The notes under the pieces were generated by a model, which was not told the origin of the DNA, ran no database searches, and saw nothing but the letters and a program-made list of their open reading frames with translations. From assembly GCA_030715195.1 (NCBI GenBank), contig JAUYVI010000009.1, positions 62,001-126,000 on the forward strand: DNA of 64,000 nt. The letters run 5' to 3'. The position numbers and the translations under genes are program-made. Source of the stretch: Dongia sedimenti (GTDB taxonomy: Bacteria > Pseudomonadota > Alphaproteobacteria > Dongiales > Dongiaceae). Positions 50,952 through 60,083 of the stretch are shown piece after piece; position 1 is the stretch's first letter, and each line of letters starts with the position of its first letter.

Positions 50952-51674
50952 ATGGAGATCATCCGTGACGGCGGGATCGCCATATGGCGGCAGATCCGGC
51001 AGATCCTCGAGCGCGAGATCCGCGAGCGCGTCTTCAAGCCCGGCGACCGTCTGCCGACCGAGGCGGATTTCGCCAAGCGCTTCATGGTCAATCGCCACAC
51101 CGTGCGGCAGGCGCTGGCGCAGCTCGAGGAGCGCGGCTTGCTGCGCACCGATCAGGGCCGCGGCACCTTCGTCCAGGAAGCGGTGATCGACTACCAGGTC
51201 TCGCGCAAGACCCGGTTCAGCGAGAATCTGTCGAAGCAGAACCGCAGCTCCGACCGCGTGCTGCTGCACACGGCCGAAATGCCGGCCGGCACCGAGGTGG
51301 CGCGCAACCTGCGCCTGCGGCGCGGCGCGGCGGTGGCCTATGTGTTTTGTGCCGGCGAATCGGATGGCCGGCGCATCAGCGTCTCGGCGCACTACTTTCC
51401 GCTGCCGCGTTTCGCCGGCATCCGCGACATGATGACGGAGACCAAGTCCTTCACCCAGGCGATGCGCCGGCTCGGCGTCGACGACTATGCGCGGGAAAGC
51501 ACGCGCATCCTGGCGAAGATGCCGACCGGCGACGAGGCGCGTCTGCTGGCGATGCCGCGCAACCGCCCGCTGGTCGTGACCGAAGGCGTGAACGTGGACG
51601 GGAAGGGCACGCGCATCGAATACTGCGTCACCAAGTTCGTCGGCGACCTGGTGCAGGTCCTGGTCGAACACTGA
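50952..51674 (+). CDS. phnF: GntR/HutC-family phosphonate regulator
   Basis: A 240-aa regulator. N-terminal winged HTH (IAIWRQIRQILEREIRERVFKP region, LPTEADFAKRF, NRHTVRQALAQLEERGLLR) and a C-terminal UTRA ligand domain. ATG at 50952 with GGAGGTGG. Divergent from the C-P lyase operon with the palindrome between, the normal phnF position. Confidence 0.92.
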   Translation: MEIIRDGGIAIWRQIRQILEREIRERVFKPGDRLPTEADFAKRFMVNRHTVRQALAQLEERGLLRTDQGRGTFVQEAVIDYQVSRKTRFSENLSKQNRSSDRVLLHTAEMPAGTEVARNLRLRRGAAVAYVFCAGESDGRRISVSAHYFPLPRFAGIRDMMTETKSFTQAMRRLGVDDYARESTRILAKMPTGDEARLLAMPRNRPLVVTEGVNVDGKGTRIEYCVTKFVGDLVQVLVEH

Positions 51675-51691
51675 GCGTCCGACCGCACCTG

Positions 51692-52348
51692 TCATCGCCG
51701 GATCGCGGTCAGGTGCCAGTGCCAGCTGCCGGGCTTGCTGTGCACGCGGTCGGCCAGCGTCAAGAGCTCGAATCCGGCGAAGATTTCCACCAGCGCGCCG
51801 GCGTCGCAGTAGAAATGCGGATGTGCCTTGTCGCTGACCTCGTCGATTACGAAAGTATCCGCGGCGACCGCGCGGCCTCGGCCGAAGTTGCCGTTCCGCT
51901 TCGAGAGCATGGTGCCTTGATAGAGGCCGCCCGGCCGCAGCACCCGCGCGAGCTCTGCGACGCAGCCTTCCACCACCCCGCGATCGCCGTGATAGATCAC
52001 GTTCCAGGCCAGCGCGTAATCGCAGGACGCATCCGGCACAGGCAGTTCGAGCATCGAAGCATTGCGCAGGTCGATGGCGAGTCCGCGTTTCTCCGCTTCG
52101 GCCGTCGCAAAGGCGATGCCGCTGTCGCTGCCGTCGATCCCGGTGACGCGGTAGCCCATCTCGGCAAGCGCCAAGGCATGCCGTCCGACCCCGCAACCGA
52201 TGTCGAGGGCGGTCCGCGCACCGGCGGCAAAGCGTTCGCCGGCGGCCGCGATCACCTCAGGCTCGGGCCTGAGCCAGTCGGCACGGCCATCTTCGGCCTG
52301 CCAGCGCCGGTCCCATTCGGCGGCCGCGGTGGCGAGTGGATGCTGCAT
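51692..52348 (-). CDS. Class I SAM-dependent methyltransferase
   Basis: A 218-aa enzyme: motif I ALDIGCGVGRHALALA (~47), acidic residue in VTGIDGSD, motif IV-like YALAWNVIYHGD. The group resembles TehB/UbiE-like methyltransferases. It ends the second transporter operon, 11 bases after phnE2, so a role with phosphonates (for example making or unmaking a methylated compound) is possible but unproven. Confidence 0.8.
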   Translation of the reverse strand: MQHPLATAAAEWDRRWQAEDGRADWLRPEPEVIAAAGERFAAGARTALDIGCGVGRHALALAEMGYRVTGIDGSDSGIAFATAEAEKRGLAIDLRNASMLELPVPDASCDYALAWNVIYHGDRGVVEGCVAELARVLRPGGLYQGTMLSKRNGNFGRGRAVAADTFVIDEVSDKAHPHFYCDAGALVEIFAGFELLTLADRVHSKPGSWHWHLTAIRR

Positions 52349-52359
52349 GAGGAGACTCC

Positions 52360-53169
52360 TTATTTGAGGATCAGGCGCCGCAGCGACGAGCTCAGCCGTT
52401 CCACCAGCAAGACCAGTAGGAAGACGCTGATGATGATGGTGGCGGCCTGCTCGTACTGGAACAGGTCCATGGCGACCTTGAGTTCGATACCGATGCCGCC
52501 GGCGCCGACCAGCCCCAACACGACCGAGGCGCGGGTCGCCTTCTCCAGGGTGAAGAGCGAGGAATTGATCATCGAGGGCAGGGCGGCCGGCAGGACGGCG
52601 GAGAACACCACCTCGCTGCGCCCAGCGCCGAGCGCGGAGAGCGCCTCCTGCGGGCCCTTGTCGGTTTCCTCCATCGCCTCGGCGAAGAACCGGCCGCAGA
52701 AGCCGATCGCATCCACCACCAGGGTCAGCATCCCGGCGAAGGGGCCGAGCCCGACCGTCACGACGAAGAACAGGGCCCAGACCAGGTCCGGCACGGTGCG
52801 GAACAGCGCGATCAGCCAGCGCGCGGCGTAATAGAGCGCCGGATGCGGGGAGAGGCTGCGCGCGGCGAGGATCGCGAGCGGCACGCTGAGGATGACGCCG
52901 ATCACGGTGCCGGCGAAGGCCATCTGGAAGGTCTCCAGCATGGCACCGGCGATGGACTGGATCCGTGCGAAGCTCGGCGGAAACATCTCGCCGATCAGCC
53001 GGAACATGTTGGGCAGGCCGTCCACCAGCTTCGACAGCGACATGTCGCTGCCATAGAGCGAGAAGACGAAGAAGGCGCCGGCGCCGACATAAAGCGCGAA
53101 CATCGCGGCGCTCGGCCGCATGAGGCGGGGCGGCGGCGCGTGGAGCGGACGGATGACGGCGTCAGTCAT
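52360..53169 (-). CDS. phnE: Second phosphonate ABC permease
   Basis: A 269-aa permease with about six membrane segments, the loop GPQEALSALGAGRSEVVFSAVLP and LGLVGAGGIGIELKVAMDLF, as in PhnE. ATG at 53169 overlaps the end of the ATPase gene. It is clearly divergent from the phnE at 43045, so this is a separate transporter and not a recent copy. Confidence 0.88.
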   Translation of the reverse strand: MTDAVIRPLHAPPPRLMRPSAAMFALYVGAGAFFVFSLYGSDMSLSKLVDGLPNMFRLIGEMFPPSFARIQSIAGAMLETFQMAFAGTVIGVILSVPLAILAARSLSPHPALYYAARWLIALFRTVPDLVWALFFVVTVGLGPFAGMLTLVVDAIGFCGRFFAEAMEETDKGPQEALSALGAGRSEVVFSAVLPAALPSMINSSLFTLEKATRASVVLGLVGAGGIGIELKVAMDLFQYEQAATIIISVFLLVLLVERLSSSLRRLILK

Positions 53170-53983
53170 AGATCTGCCGGATGGTCTGGGCATCGAGGGC
53201 GGCGGCGGCGGAATCGATGACAATGGCGCCTTGGCGCAACGCCACCACCCGGTCACCGAAGCGCAAGGCATGATCGACGTGATGCGAGGTGAAGACCAGA
53301 GTGAGACCCTGACGCCGGATCAGATCGGAGAACAGCTCCATCACCTCTTCGCCGGCGACCGGATCGAGGCTGGCCACAGGCTCATCGGCAAACATCAGGC
53401 GCGGACGCTGCATCAGCGTGCGGGCGATGGCCACCCGCTGCGACTGGCCGCCTGAGAGACGATCCGCCCGGCGTGCGGCGAAGTCGGCGAGGCCCACCTG
53501 TTCCAGGCATTGCATTGCCTCTTCGCGCAGGTTGCGCGGCGACAGCGTCTGGTACCAGACATGCGGCCCGGCATGCCGCGCCTGCGCACCATGCAGCACG
53601 TTGCTCAGCACCGAGAGCTGCGTCACCAGGTTGTGCCGCTGAAACACGAAGCCGACTTCGGCGCGGAGGCTGCGCAGTGCGGCACGGCGCAAGTTCCGCA
53701 CCTCGCGGCCGAGCAGGGTGATGCGGCCGCGATCGGGCTCGATGAGCCGCAGGCAGCAGCGCAGCAAGGTCGATTTTCCGGTTCCGTTGGCGCCCACCAG
53801 GGCCACCGCCTGGCCTTTGGGCACGCGCAGCGAGACGTCGCGCAGGACCTGCCGCCCACGGTCGAAGCTCTTGCAGAGACCGGCGACCTCCAGGTCCGTT
53901 GCCGTCCCCGCTGCGACGGCGGCTCCGGTCGGCACCGGAACCGCCGCGGGCGTCAGGTTGATCGCAAGGCGGGCGACGGGCAT
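53162..53983 (-). CDS. phnC: Second phosphonate ABC ATPase
   Basis: A 273-aa ATPase: Walker A VGANGTGKSTLLRCC, VFQRHNLVTQLSVLSNVLHG (PhnC-type Q-loop), LSGGQSQRVAIARTL, LMFADEPVASLDPVAGEEVME, FTSHHVDHAL. A ~35-residue Ala/Pro-rich N-terminal extension precedes the ATPase fold. Overlaps phnE2 by 8 bases. Confidence 0.88.
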   Translation of the reverse strand: MPVARLAINLTPAAVPVPTGAAVAAGTATDLEVAGLCKSFDRGRQVLRDVSLRVPKGQAVALVGANGTGKSTLLRCCLRLIEPDRGRITLLGREVRNLRRAALRSLRAEVGFVFQRHNLVTQLSVLSNVLHGAQARHAGPHVWYQTLSPRNLREEAMQCLEQVGLADFAARRADRLSGGQSQRVAIARTLMQRPRLMFADEPVASLDPVAGEEVMELFSDLIRRQGLTLVFTSHHVDHALRFGDRVVALRQGAIVIDSAAAALDAQTIRQIYD

Positions 53984-53987
53984 TTTC

Positions 53988-54875
53988 TTACTGCCCGACG
54001 AACTCGGCGTATTGCGGATGGCCGATCGTCGCATACATGCTGCGCACGTAGTCGTAGTCCTTGTCCTCGATCGCTGCGAGGAAGTGCATGCCTTGGTATT
54101 TCTGCGTGTCCTCACCCTTCAGGATCGCCTCGATCAGGGCCGGAGACTGATCGACGAAAGCAGCGCGCATCTTGTCCACCACCGCCTGATCGACATGGGC
54201 GCCGGCCAGCAGCGGATCGTTCGGCAGATCGCGGCCGCGGGCAATCACCTTGAAGGCGGTATCGGGGAACTTCTTGCGGATGCCGGCGAGATGGGTGGAG
54301 TTCATCCCGATGGCGGCGATATCGCCCTTGATCAGGCTCTCGACCGCGACATTGCGGTTGACGTGGAGCGCCTCGATATCCGACAGCGGGTTGATGCCGA
54401 AATCGGCGAGCAGCTGCATCGGCCCGAGATGCTGGGAGGTGGAACCGATGTCGCCGAAGGCCACCTTCTTGCCCTTGAGATCGCTGACGCCCTGCACCGG
54501 CGAGTCGGCGAGGGTCACGATCATCGCGAAATAGTCCGGTCGTTGGAAGCCGACCACCACCTTGGCATCTGAGCGCTTCTTGAAGACGACGTATTCCGCC
54601 GGGCCGGTCAGGACGAAATCGACCTGCTTGGCACGCATCGCCTCGACCGCGGCGGTGCGGCTGCTGACCGCCGAGAACTCGATCTCATATCCCGTTGCCT
54701 TCGCCAGCGTATCGCGGAACGCGCCGTATTCCCGCTGCAGATCTTCCAACCCGGCGATATCGGTCACGGCGAAGCGGACGGTCTCTGCGGCTTCGGCAAA
54801 GCTCGCGGACGCGATCAGGGGCAGGGCGGCGACGCCGGCCAGCACCAGGCGACGAGTCACGGAGATCAAGCTCAT
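53988..54875 (-). CDS. phnD: Second phosphonate/phosphate-type binding protein
   Basis: A 295-aa PhnD-family protein with a Sec signal (residues 1-30, FAEAAE end). TVRFAVTDIAGLEDLQREYGAF, EAMRAKQVDFVLTGPAEYVVF and FGDIGSTSQHLGPMQLL line the pocket. The usual acidic and aromatic contacts of aminoethylphosphonate binders differ, so its ligand may be another phosphonate or phosphite. ATG at 54875 with AAAGGA. First gene of phnD2-C2-E2-methyltransferase. Confidence 0.87.
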   Translation of the reverse strand: MSLISVTRRLVLAGVAALPLIASASFAEAAETVRFAVTDIAGLEDLQREYGAFRDTLAKATGYEIEFSAVSSRTAAVEAMRAKQVDFVLTGPAEYVVFKKRSDAKVVVGFQRPDYFAMIVTLADSPVQGVSDLKGKKVAFGDIGSTSQHLGPMQLLADFGINPLSDIEALHVNRNVAVESLIKGDIAAIGMNSTHLAGIRKKFPDTAFKVIARGRDLPNDPLLAGAHVDQAVVDKMRAAFVDQSPALIEAILKGEDTQKYQGMHFLAAIEDKDYDYVRSMYATIGHPQYAEFVGQ

Positions 54876-55026
54876 GGACGTTCCTTTCGGGCTCGAGACA
54901 CGAAGCTGTGCTCGCCGAGACCGTAGGGCCGCTGGCGTGACGCGGCGCTTACTCAAGTGTGTCCGTTCGATGACGACCCGTAGACAAGCGCGACCGGCGT
55001 CCAAGAAATCGACCGTCCGGCACGCC

Positions 55027-55044
55027 TTGTCATCGTCCTGTCGC
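55027..55044 (+). promoter_or_regulatory. Pho-box-like site upstream of the second phnM gene
   Basis: TTGTCAT-CGTC-CTGTCGC: two repeats with the exact 11-base offset of a Pho box, 82 bases before the GTG at 55126, in the divergent region between phnD2 (54875) and phnM2. Confidence 0.55.
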
Positions 55045-55125
55045 TGGCACGGCGCGGCGGTGCCGGAGATGATCCTTGTCACGCGCGACGAGAATGACGA
55101 GACAGCACGAAGGAATCGAATCACC

Positions 55126-56286
55126 GTGGAGACCGAGATCGTCGGAGCCCGCGTCCTGCTGCAGGACGGAACCCTCGCGGAGACCGAAGTGACCATGGGT
55201 GAGGGCCGTGTCGTTTCGATCGGCAAGGAGCCGGCGGGTGCCGTGCGACGCTGGAATGCGACCGGGCTGCTCTTGCTCCCGGGCATGATCGATCTGCACG
55301 GAGACGCATTCGAGCGGCAATTGATGCCGCGACCGGGCGTGCGCTTCCCGGACGAAATCGCGCTGCTCGAAACCGACCGCCAGATGTTGGCCAACGGCAT
55401 CACCACCGCCTATCACGGCCTCACCTATTCCTGGGAGCCCGGTCTGCGCGATGCACATTCGGCGCGGCGTTTCGTGGCGAAGCTGCATGAGATGCGGCCG
55501 CGCCTCGCCTGCGACACGCGACTGCACCTCCGCCTCGAGACCTTCAATCTCGACGCCGAGCCCGAAGTCCTGGGCTGGATCGCCGACGGCCTGGTCGATC
55601 TCTTCGCCTTCAACGACCACACCGACGACATTGCGGCCAAGCTCGGCGACCACAACAAGCTCTCAACCTACGCCGCCCGGACCGGATTGAGCGCGACCGA
55701 ATTTGCCGCCTTGCTGGCCGCGGTGAAAGGGCGCGCCGGCGAAGTTCCGGGTTCGATGCAGCGCCTTGCGCAAGCGGCGCGGCGGCGCGGCGTGCCCATG
55801 GCCTCCCATGACGACATGACTCCGGCCGTGCAAGCCGCCTACCAGGCGCTTGGTTGCCGGATCTGCGAGTTTCCCTTCGACCGGAAGACCGCCCGGGCGG
55901 CGCTCGACAGCGGCGCCTATACCGTCCTCGGCGCGCCGAACGTCGTACGGGGCGGCAGCCATGCCGCACGGCTCGGCGGTCGCGAGGCGGTCGCCGAAAG
56001 CCTCTGCAGCGTGCTCACCTCGGACTACTACTATCCGGCGCTGATGGCGGCGGCCTTCACCCTGGTCGATCTCGAGCATATCGATCTGACCGGCGCCTGG
56101 AATCTGGTTTCCGCCAATGCCGCGGATGCCGTCGGTCTCGCCGACCGCGGCCGCATCGCGCCGGGACAGCGGGCCGACCTCGTTATGGTCGATTGGCAGC
56201 CGGGGCGCGCGCCCCGCGTCATCGCAACCTTCATCGCCGGCGAAGCCGTCTTCACCGCCGAAAATCCGCTGCGCATGATCGCTTAG
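55126..56286 (+). CDS. Second PhnM-like amidohydrolase
   Basis: A 386-aa protein with LLPGMIDLHGDAFERQLMPRPG (PhnM-type, with HGDAFERQ in place of HTDNMEKH), TRLHLRLETFN, ASHDDMTPAV and GAPNVVRGGSHAARLGG. The GTG at 55126 follows AAGGAATC; an ATG at 55069 is in frame but lacks spacing. It is separated from the main phn operon and is divergent from phnD2C2E2, so it may process a different phosphonate-ribose intermediate or serve a specialised route. Bases 56287-56441 after it hold no gene. Confidence 0.85.
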   Translation: METEIVGARVLLQDGTLAETEVTMGEGRVVSIGKEPAGAVRRWNATGLLLLPGMIDLHGDAFERQLMPRPGVRFPDEIALLETDRQMLANGITTAYHGLTYSWEPGLRDAHSARRFVAKLHEMRPRLACDTRLHLRLETFNLDAEPEVLGWIADGLVDLFAFNDHTDDIAAKLGDHNKLSTYAARTGLSATEFAALLAAVKGRAGEVPGSMQRLAQAARRRGVPMASHDDMTPAVQAAYQALGCRICEFPFDRKTARAALDSGAYTVLGAPNVVRGGSHAARLGGREAVAESLCSVLTSDYYYPALMAAAFTLVDLEHIDLTGAWNLVSANAADAVGLADRGRIAPGQRADLVMVDWQPGRAPRVIATFIAGEAVFTAENPLRMIA

Positions 56287-56441
56287 GGCGACGGGGCGGG
56301 AATCGCCGGGCCGCCATCATGCTCAGGTTCATGCAAGATGCTTGTCGAACCATTGGTCACGCCGTCACTCAGAGAGCCCGAGGTCGGGATGGCTGCGCCA
56401 TTGCCGGTCTAGTTCCTGGATAGCTGACCAGATTTTTCTTG

Positions 56442-57245
56442 TCAGACCGATTTCGGATCGGCGTCCAGGCGGACGACGAGATCTTCCAGGCCCGGTGCGG
56501 CCGCTGGGTACTGCTTCATCACCAGCGGATCGTGCCCCGGAATGATCGCGTCGGGCGCGGCGGCCAGGGCGTACATCGTGCGATAACCCTCCAGCATCTC
56601 GACCACATTGGCGACCACCGGGAACGGGCGGGACTGCTGGAAATTGGCATAGAAATGCGCGGCGTCCGAGGCCAGCACCATCCAGCCCCGGCGCGTCATG
56701 ACCCGGGTGATCTGCAGACCGCTGGTATGTCCGCCCACCCGATGCACGGTGATGCCGGGTGCGACCTGACCCTCCCCGTCGTGGAACTGCGTCCGCCCCG
56801 TGAAGATCCGCCGCACCATCGCGACCACATCTTCGGCTTCGAAGGCGCCGCGCAGGTTCGCATGCCCCATGCAGCGCCCGGTGCAATAGGCCATCTCGCG
56901 GTCCTGCAGGTGGTAATGCGCGTTCGGGAACAGGTCGTGGTTGCCCGAATGGTCGTAGTGCATGTGGGAGATGATGACGTCCTGCACCTGATCGGGCTCG
57001 ATGCCGATCGCCTTCAAGCCGACGGCCGGCGAGCGGAGATGCTGCCGCTTGCGCTTGGCGCCCATTTCCGGCGAGAAGCCGGTGTCCAGGATGAAGCTGC
57101 GGTCCTGGCCCTTGATCGCCCAGACGAAATAGTCGAGCGGCATCGGCACGTCATGCTCGTCGCCGCCGATGAAGTTTTCCGGAGAGTGGCGGAAGAGATG
57201 CGCGTACTTGACGGCATAGATCTCGTAGACCGGCAGCTCGGGCAT
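56442..57245 (-). CDS. Metallo-beta-lactamase-fold hydrolase (lactonase-like) 1
   Basis: A 267-aa protein. Zn motif SHMHYDHSGN (HxHxDH, ~110), later His in RVGGHTSGLQ, Asp in LASDAAHFY and His in IPGHDPLV, a full two-metal MBL set in the AttM/AhlD N-acyl-homoserine lactonase arrangement. It probably opens a lactone; a sugar lactone is as likely as a quorum signal given the context. ATG at 57245 with GGGGGAGGGG. Divergent from the LacI-family regulator, sharing the operator at 57345. Confidence 0.85.
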   Translation of the reverse strand: MPELPVYEIYAVKYAHLFRHSPENFIGGDEHDVPMPLDYFVWAIKGQDRSFILDTGFSPEMGAKRKRQHLRSPAVGLKAIGIEPDQVQDVIISHMHYDHSGNHDLFPNAHYHLQDREMAYCTGRCMGHANLRGAFEAEDVVAMVRRIFTGRTQFHDGEGQVAPGITVHRVGGHTSGLQITRVMTRRGWMVLASDAAHFYANFQQSRPFPVVANVVEMLEGYRTMYALAAAPDAIIPGHDPLVMKQYPAAAPGLEDLVVRLDADPKSV

Positions 57246-57344
57246 GCGCCCCTCCCCCTGACTTGCACCCGTTGGGCGGTTTCTGCACATTGCTTGGCGA
57301 CGGGCGCCCGGAACAGAGTCGCGGTACCCGTTTGCAGATTATTG

Positions 57345-57358
57345 TGTTACGCGTAACA
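57345..57358. promoter_or_regulatory. GntR-type LacI operator 1
   Basis: TGTTACGCGTAACA, a perfect palindrome between the divergent lactonase gene and its regulator; the best-formed of four related sites (57345, 58483, 63244, 63545). Confidence 0.75.
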
Positions 57359-57393
57359 TGGATCTGGCATGCAGGCAATATCCGGGGGATCGA

Positions 57394-58437
57394 GTGGCCA
57401 AGCCTTCTGAGCCGAAGCGGAAGAAACGCAACGGCGGCACCACGACTTCCCGCATGCGCGACGTCGCGCGCAAGGCCGGCGTCTCGGTGATGACCGTCTC
57501 GCGCGCGCTCAACGATCCCGACAAGGTTTCGAAGGAGATGCGCCTCAAGGTGCGGGCGGTGGTGGACGAGATCGGCTATGTGCCGAACCGCCTCGCGCGA
57601 AGCCTCTCCTCAAATCGCTCCAACCTGCTCGGCCTCATCGTGCCGAGCATCCGCAACTCGCTGTTCGCCGAGACCATCAAGGGCATCTCCGACGTCGCCA
57701 GCGGCAACGGCTACCGCCTCATGATCGCGGATAGCGGCCCGGGGCTGCACGAGGAGGAAGAGGCGATCACAGCGTTTCTGCAGCAGCGCGTGGCCGGGCT
57801 GGTCCTGCACAACACCAGCCATACGGCAAACGCGATCGAGATGATCGGCAAAGCCGGGATCCCCGTGGTGGAGAACGGGAATCTGACCAGCACGCCGCTC
57901 GATTCCGTGGTCAGCTATTCCAACTACGAGGCGGCACGGGCGATGACTCTGCACCTCGCGCGCATGGGCTACAAGCAGATCGCCTTCGTCAGCCTGGTGC
58001 GCCGGGAGAACGATCGCGCGCGCGAACGCCTGCGCGGCTATCTGGCAGCGCTGAAGGAACTCGGCCGGAAGCCCGATGACGCGCTGATCCTGGAGCGCCC
58101 GCCCGGCTTCAGCGCCGGCGCCGAGGCCGTCATGCACTTGGTGGAGTCCGTGCCGCAGGTCGATGCCATCTTCTTCGCCGGCGACGTGCTGGCGGTCGGC
58201 GCGGCGCTGGAATGCCAGCGCCGCGGCTGGAAGGTGCCCGGCCGGGTCGCGCTGGCGAGCTTCGACGATCTCGATATCCTGCGCCACGTCAACCCGCCGC
58301 TGACCACGATCCGCCTGCCGCGCTATGAGATCGGCCGGCGCAGTGCCGAATGCCTGCTCGACCGTATCGCCGGACGCGCGACCGAGCGGGTCAGCCTCGA
58401 TCTCAAGTTCGAGATCATCCAGCGCGAAAGCGCCTGA
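57394..58437 (+). CDS. LacI-family regulator, GntR (gluconate repressor) group
   Basis: A 347-aa regulator. HTH MRDVARKAGVSVMTVSRALNDP and hinge VPNRLARSLSS, then a periplasmic-binding-protein-like domain (LLGLIVPSIRNSLFAETIKGI, FFAGDVLAVGAALECQ, LASFDDLDILRH). VSxMTVSRALNDPDKVS and the hinge resemble E. coli GntR/IdnR. A GTG at 57394 with GGGGGAT is preferred to the ATG at 57358, which lies in the operator. It likely controls the local catabolic genes in answer to an acid sugar or lactone. Confidence 0.88.
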   Translation: MAKPSEPKRKKRNGGTTTSRMRDVARKAGVSVMTVSRALNDPDKVSKEMRLKVRAVVDEIGYVPNRLARSLSSNRSNLLGLIVPSIRNSLFAETIKGISDVASGNGYRLMIADSGPGLHEEEEAITAFLQQRVAGLVLHNTSHTANAIEMIGKAGIPVVENGNLTSTPLDSVVSYSNYEAARAMTLHLARMGYKQIAFVSLVRRENDRARERLRGYLAALKELGRKPDDALILERPPGFSAGAEAVMHLVESVPQVDAIFFAGDVLAVGAALECQRRGWKVPGRVALASFDDLDILRHVNPPLTTIRLPRYEIGRRSAECLLDRIAGRATERVSLDLKFEIIQRESA

Positions 58438-58481
58438 TCCGCCGGAGCTTGCCGGGGCCAGGCGCCAAAGCCCACCGCGGT

Positions 58482-58496
58482 AGTTACCGGTATCAT
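58482..58496. promoter_or_regulatory. GntR-type LacI operator 2
   Basis: AGTTACCGGTATCAT; its reverse complement TGATACCGGTAACT matches the site at 63244. It lies in the 230-base gap before the MmgE/PrpD operon. Confidence 0.65.
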
Positions 58497-58667
58497 ATTT
58501 CTGCTTGAAACCGACCGCCATGGCTGCAAAGATGCCTAAATAACGGGGTTCTGAGCCCTGACGGCCTGGGAGCGATACCAAATGAAGATCCATGATTGGC
58601 GGCCGGCTGCGTGTCCGGGCCGCGCGGTGCTGCCACATCCAAGTCGAGACGCCGGAGCAGAAGCCGC

Positions 58668-60083
58668 ATGTCGGTGATCGCGCCGCAGCCGGCAACCTGC
58701 TCGGACCGGCTCTCGCACTGGGTCTCCGGGGTCCGGTTCGGCGATCTCCCGCGCGACGTCGTAGAGCAGACGTCGCTCCGGGTGCTGGACGTACTCGGTC
58801 TGGTGCTGGCGGGACTGGGCACGCCGTTCGGCCGATCCGTCCGCGAGGCCGTTCTGGCGCTCAACCCCGGCGGCCCCAGCCGGATCTTCGGGCGTGGCGA
58901 TGCGACGACCGCGCCCGGCGCCGCTTTCGCCAATGGCGCGCTCTCCCAGGCGCTCGAGTTCGACGACACGCACAACGAATCCATCGTCCATATGAGCAGC
59001 CCGGCGGTGGCCGCAGCGTTTGCCCTGGCTGAATCGCGGAAAGCCGGCGGCGGGGAACTCATCACGGCGATCGCGATCGGCAACGAAATTTCCTGCAGGG
59101 TCGGCAGCGTCTCGCCCGGGCAGTTTCACCGCCGCGGCTATCATCCGACCGGTCTGTTCGCGACCTTCGGCGCGACCTGGCTCGCGGGATATATGCTCGG
59201 ACTGACCCGAGAGCAGATGAACAACGCCGCCGGGATCGCGGGCAGCTTCGCCTCCGGCCTGCTGCAATGCTGGGTCGATGGCACGCAGTCGAAGTTCCTG
59301 CATCCGGGTTGGTCGGCGCAGAGCGGCATCGTCGCGGCGACCCTGGGCAAGACCGGGACGACCGGCCCGGCGGCCGTCTTCGAGGGACGGTTCGGCCTGT
59401 TCGCGTCGCACCTGCAAGAGGAGAGCGTCGTGCGCGACTACGGCCGGATCACCGAGGGGCTCGGCGAGCACTGGGAGAGCCGAAACGCCTCGTTCAAGCC
59501 GTTTCCGGTCGCCCATGTGATCCATCCCTATATCGACGCCTTGCTCCGCCTGCGCGCGGCGCACGGCATCGATCCGGCGCAGGTCGAGCGGATCGTCTGT
59601 CCGGTCGCGGCCTATATCGTCGGGATCGTCTGCGAACCCGTCGCCGAGAAGCGGCGCCCGCGCTCGGACTCGCATGGCCGCGTCAGCATGCAGTACACGC
59701 TGGCCGAGGCGCTGGTGCTCGGCCGCATCGACAAGAACGCCTATCGAGCGGAATCCCTCGCCGATCCGCGGATTCTCGGCGTCGCCGACCGCGTCGAGAT
59801 CGAGGTCGATCCGGAGTTTCCGGGACCGGAGCGCTTCAAGGGAGCGATCAGGATCATCATGAAGGACGGGTCCGTCTATGAGACGGTCGAAGAGCACAAT
59901 CGCGGCTCCGCCGCGAACCCGATGGCCGTCTCCGACATCGTCGCCAAGTTCGACGCCAATGCCGCGGAAGTCCTAAGCGCGCCGCAGCGGCGCGCGCTGG
60001 TGGATGCCGTGCTGTCGCTGCCGGAGGCGAAGGACGCCACGAGGATTGTCGACCTCACGATCGGCAGCGGGGCCGCGGGATGA
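58668..60083 (+). CDS. MmgE/PrpD-family protein
   Basis: A 471-aa protein with DVVEQTSLRVLDVLGLVLAG, the conserved QALEFDDTHNESIVHMSSP block (~98), GYHPTGLFATFGATW and SFKPFPVAHVIHPYIDALL. Family members are 2-methylcitrate dehydratases, immune-responsive cis-aconitate decarboxylases and others; the substrate here is open. ATG at 58668 is chosen; a TTG at 58596 is in frame but lacks a ribosome binding site. Start codon of the next SDR gene is inside its stop (ATGA). Confidence 0.87.
   Translation: MSVIAPQPATCSDRLSHWVSGVRFGDLPRDVVEQTSLRVLDVLGLVLAGLGTPFGRSVREAVLALNPGGPSRIFGRGDATTAPGAAFANGALSQALEFDDTHNESIVHMSSPAVAAAFALAESRKAGGGELITAIAIGNEISCRVGSVSPGQFHRRGYHPTGLFATFGATWLAGYMLGLTREQMNNAAGIAGSFASGLLQCWVDGTQSKFLHPGWSAQSGIVAATLGKTGTTGPAAVFEGRFGLFASHLQEESVVRDYGRITEGLGEHWESRNASFKPFPVAHVIHPYIDALLRLRAAHGIDPAQVERIVCPVAAYIVGIVCEPVAEKRRPRSDSHGRVSMQYTLAEALVLGRIDKNAYRAESLADPRILGVADRVEIEVDPEFPGPERFKGAIRIIMKDGSVYETVEEHNRGSAANPMAVSDIVAKFDANAAEVLSAPQRRALVDAVLSLPEAKDATRIVDLTIGSGAAG

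Noticed and set aside
56410-56441. Possible terminator between phnM2 and the lactonase gene
   Set aside because: Only a 5-bp stem with a long loop (CTGAC...GTCAG); too weak to claim.
57358-57393. ATG at 57358 as start of the LacI-family regulator
   Set aside because: It overlaps the last base of the operator palindrome; the GTG at 57394 has GGGGGAT upstream and precedes the HTH by a normal distance.
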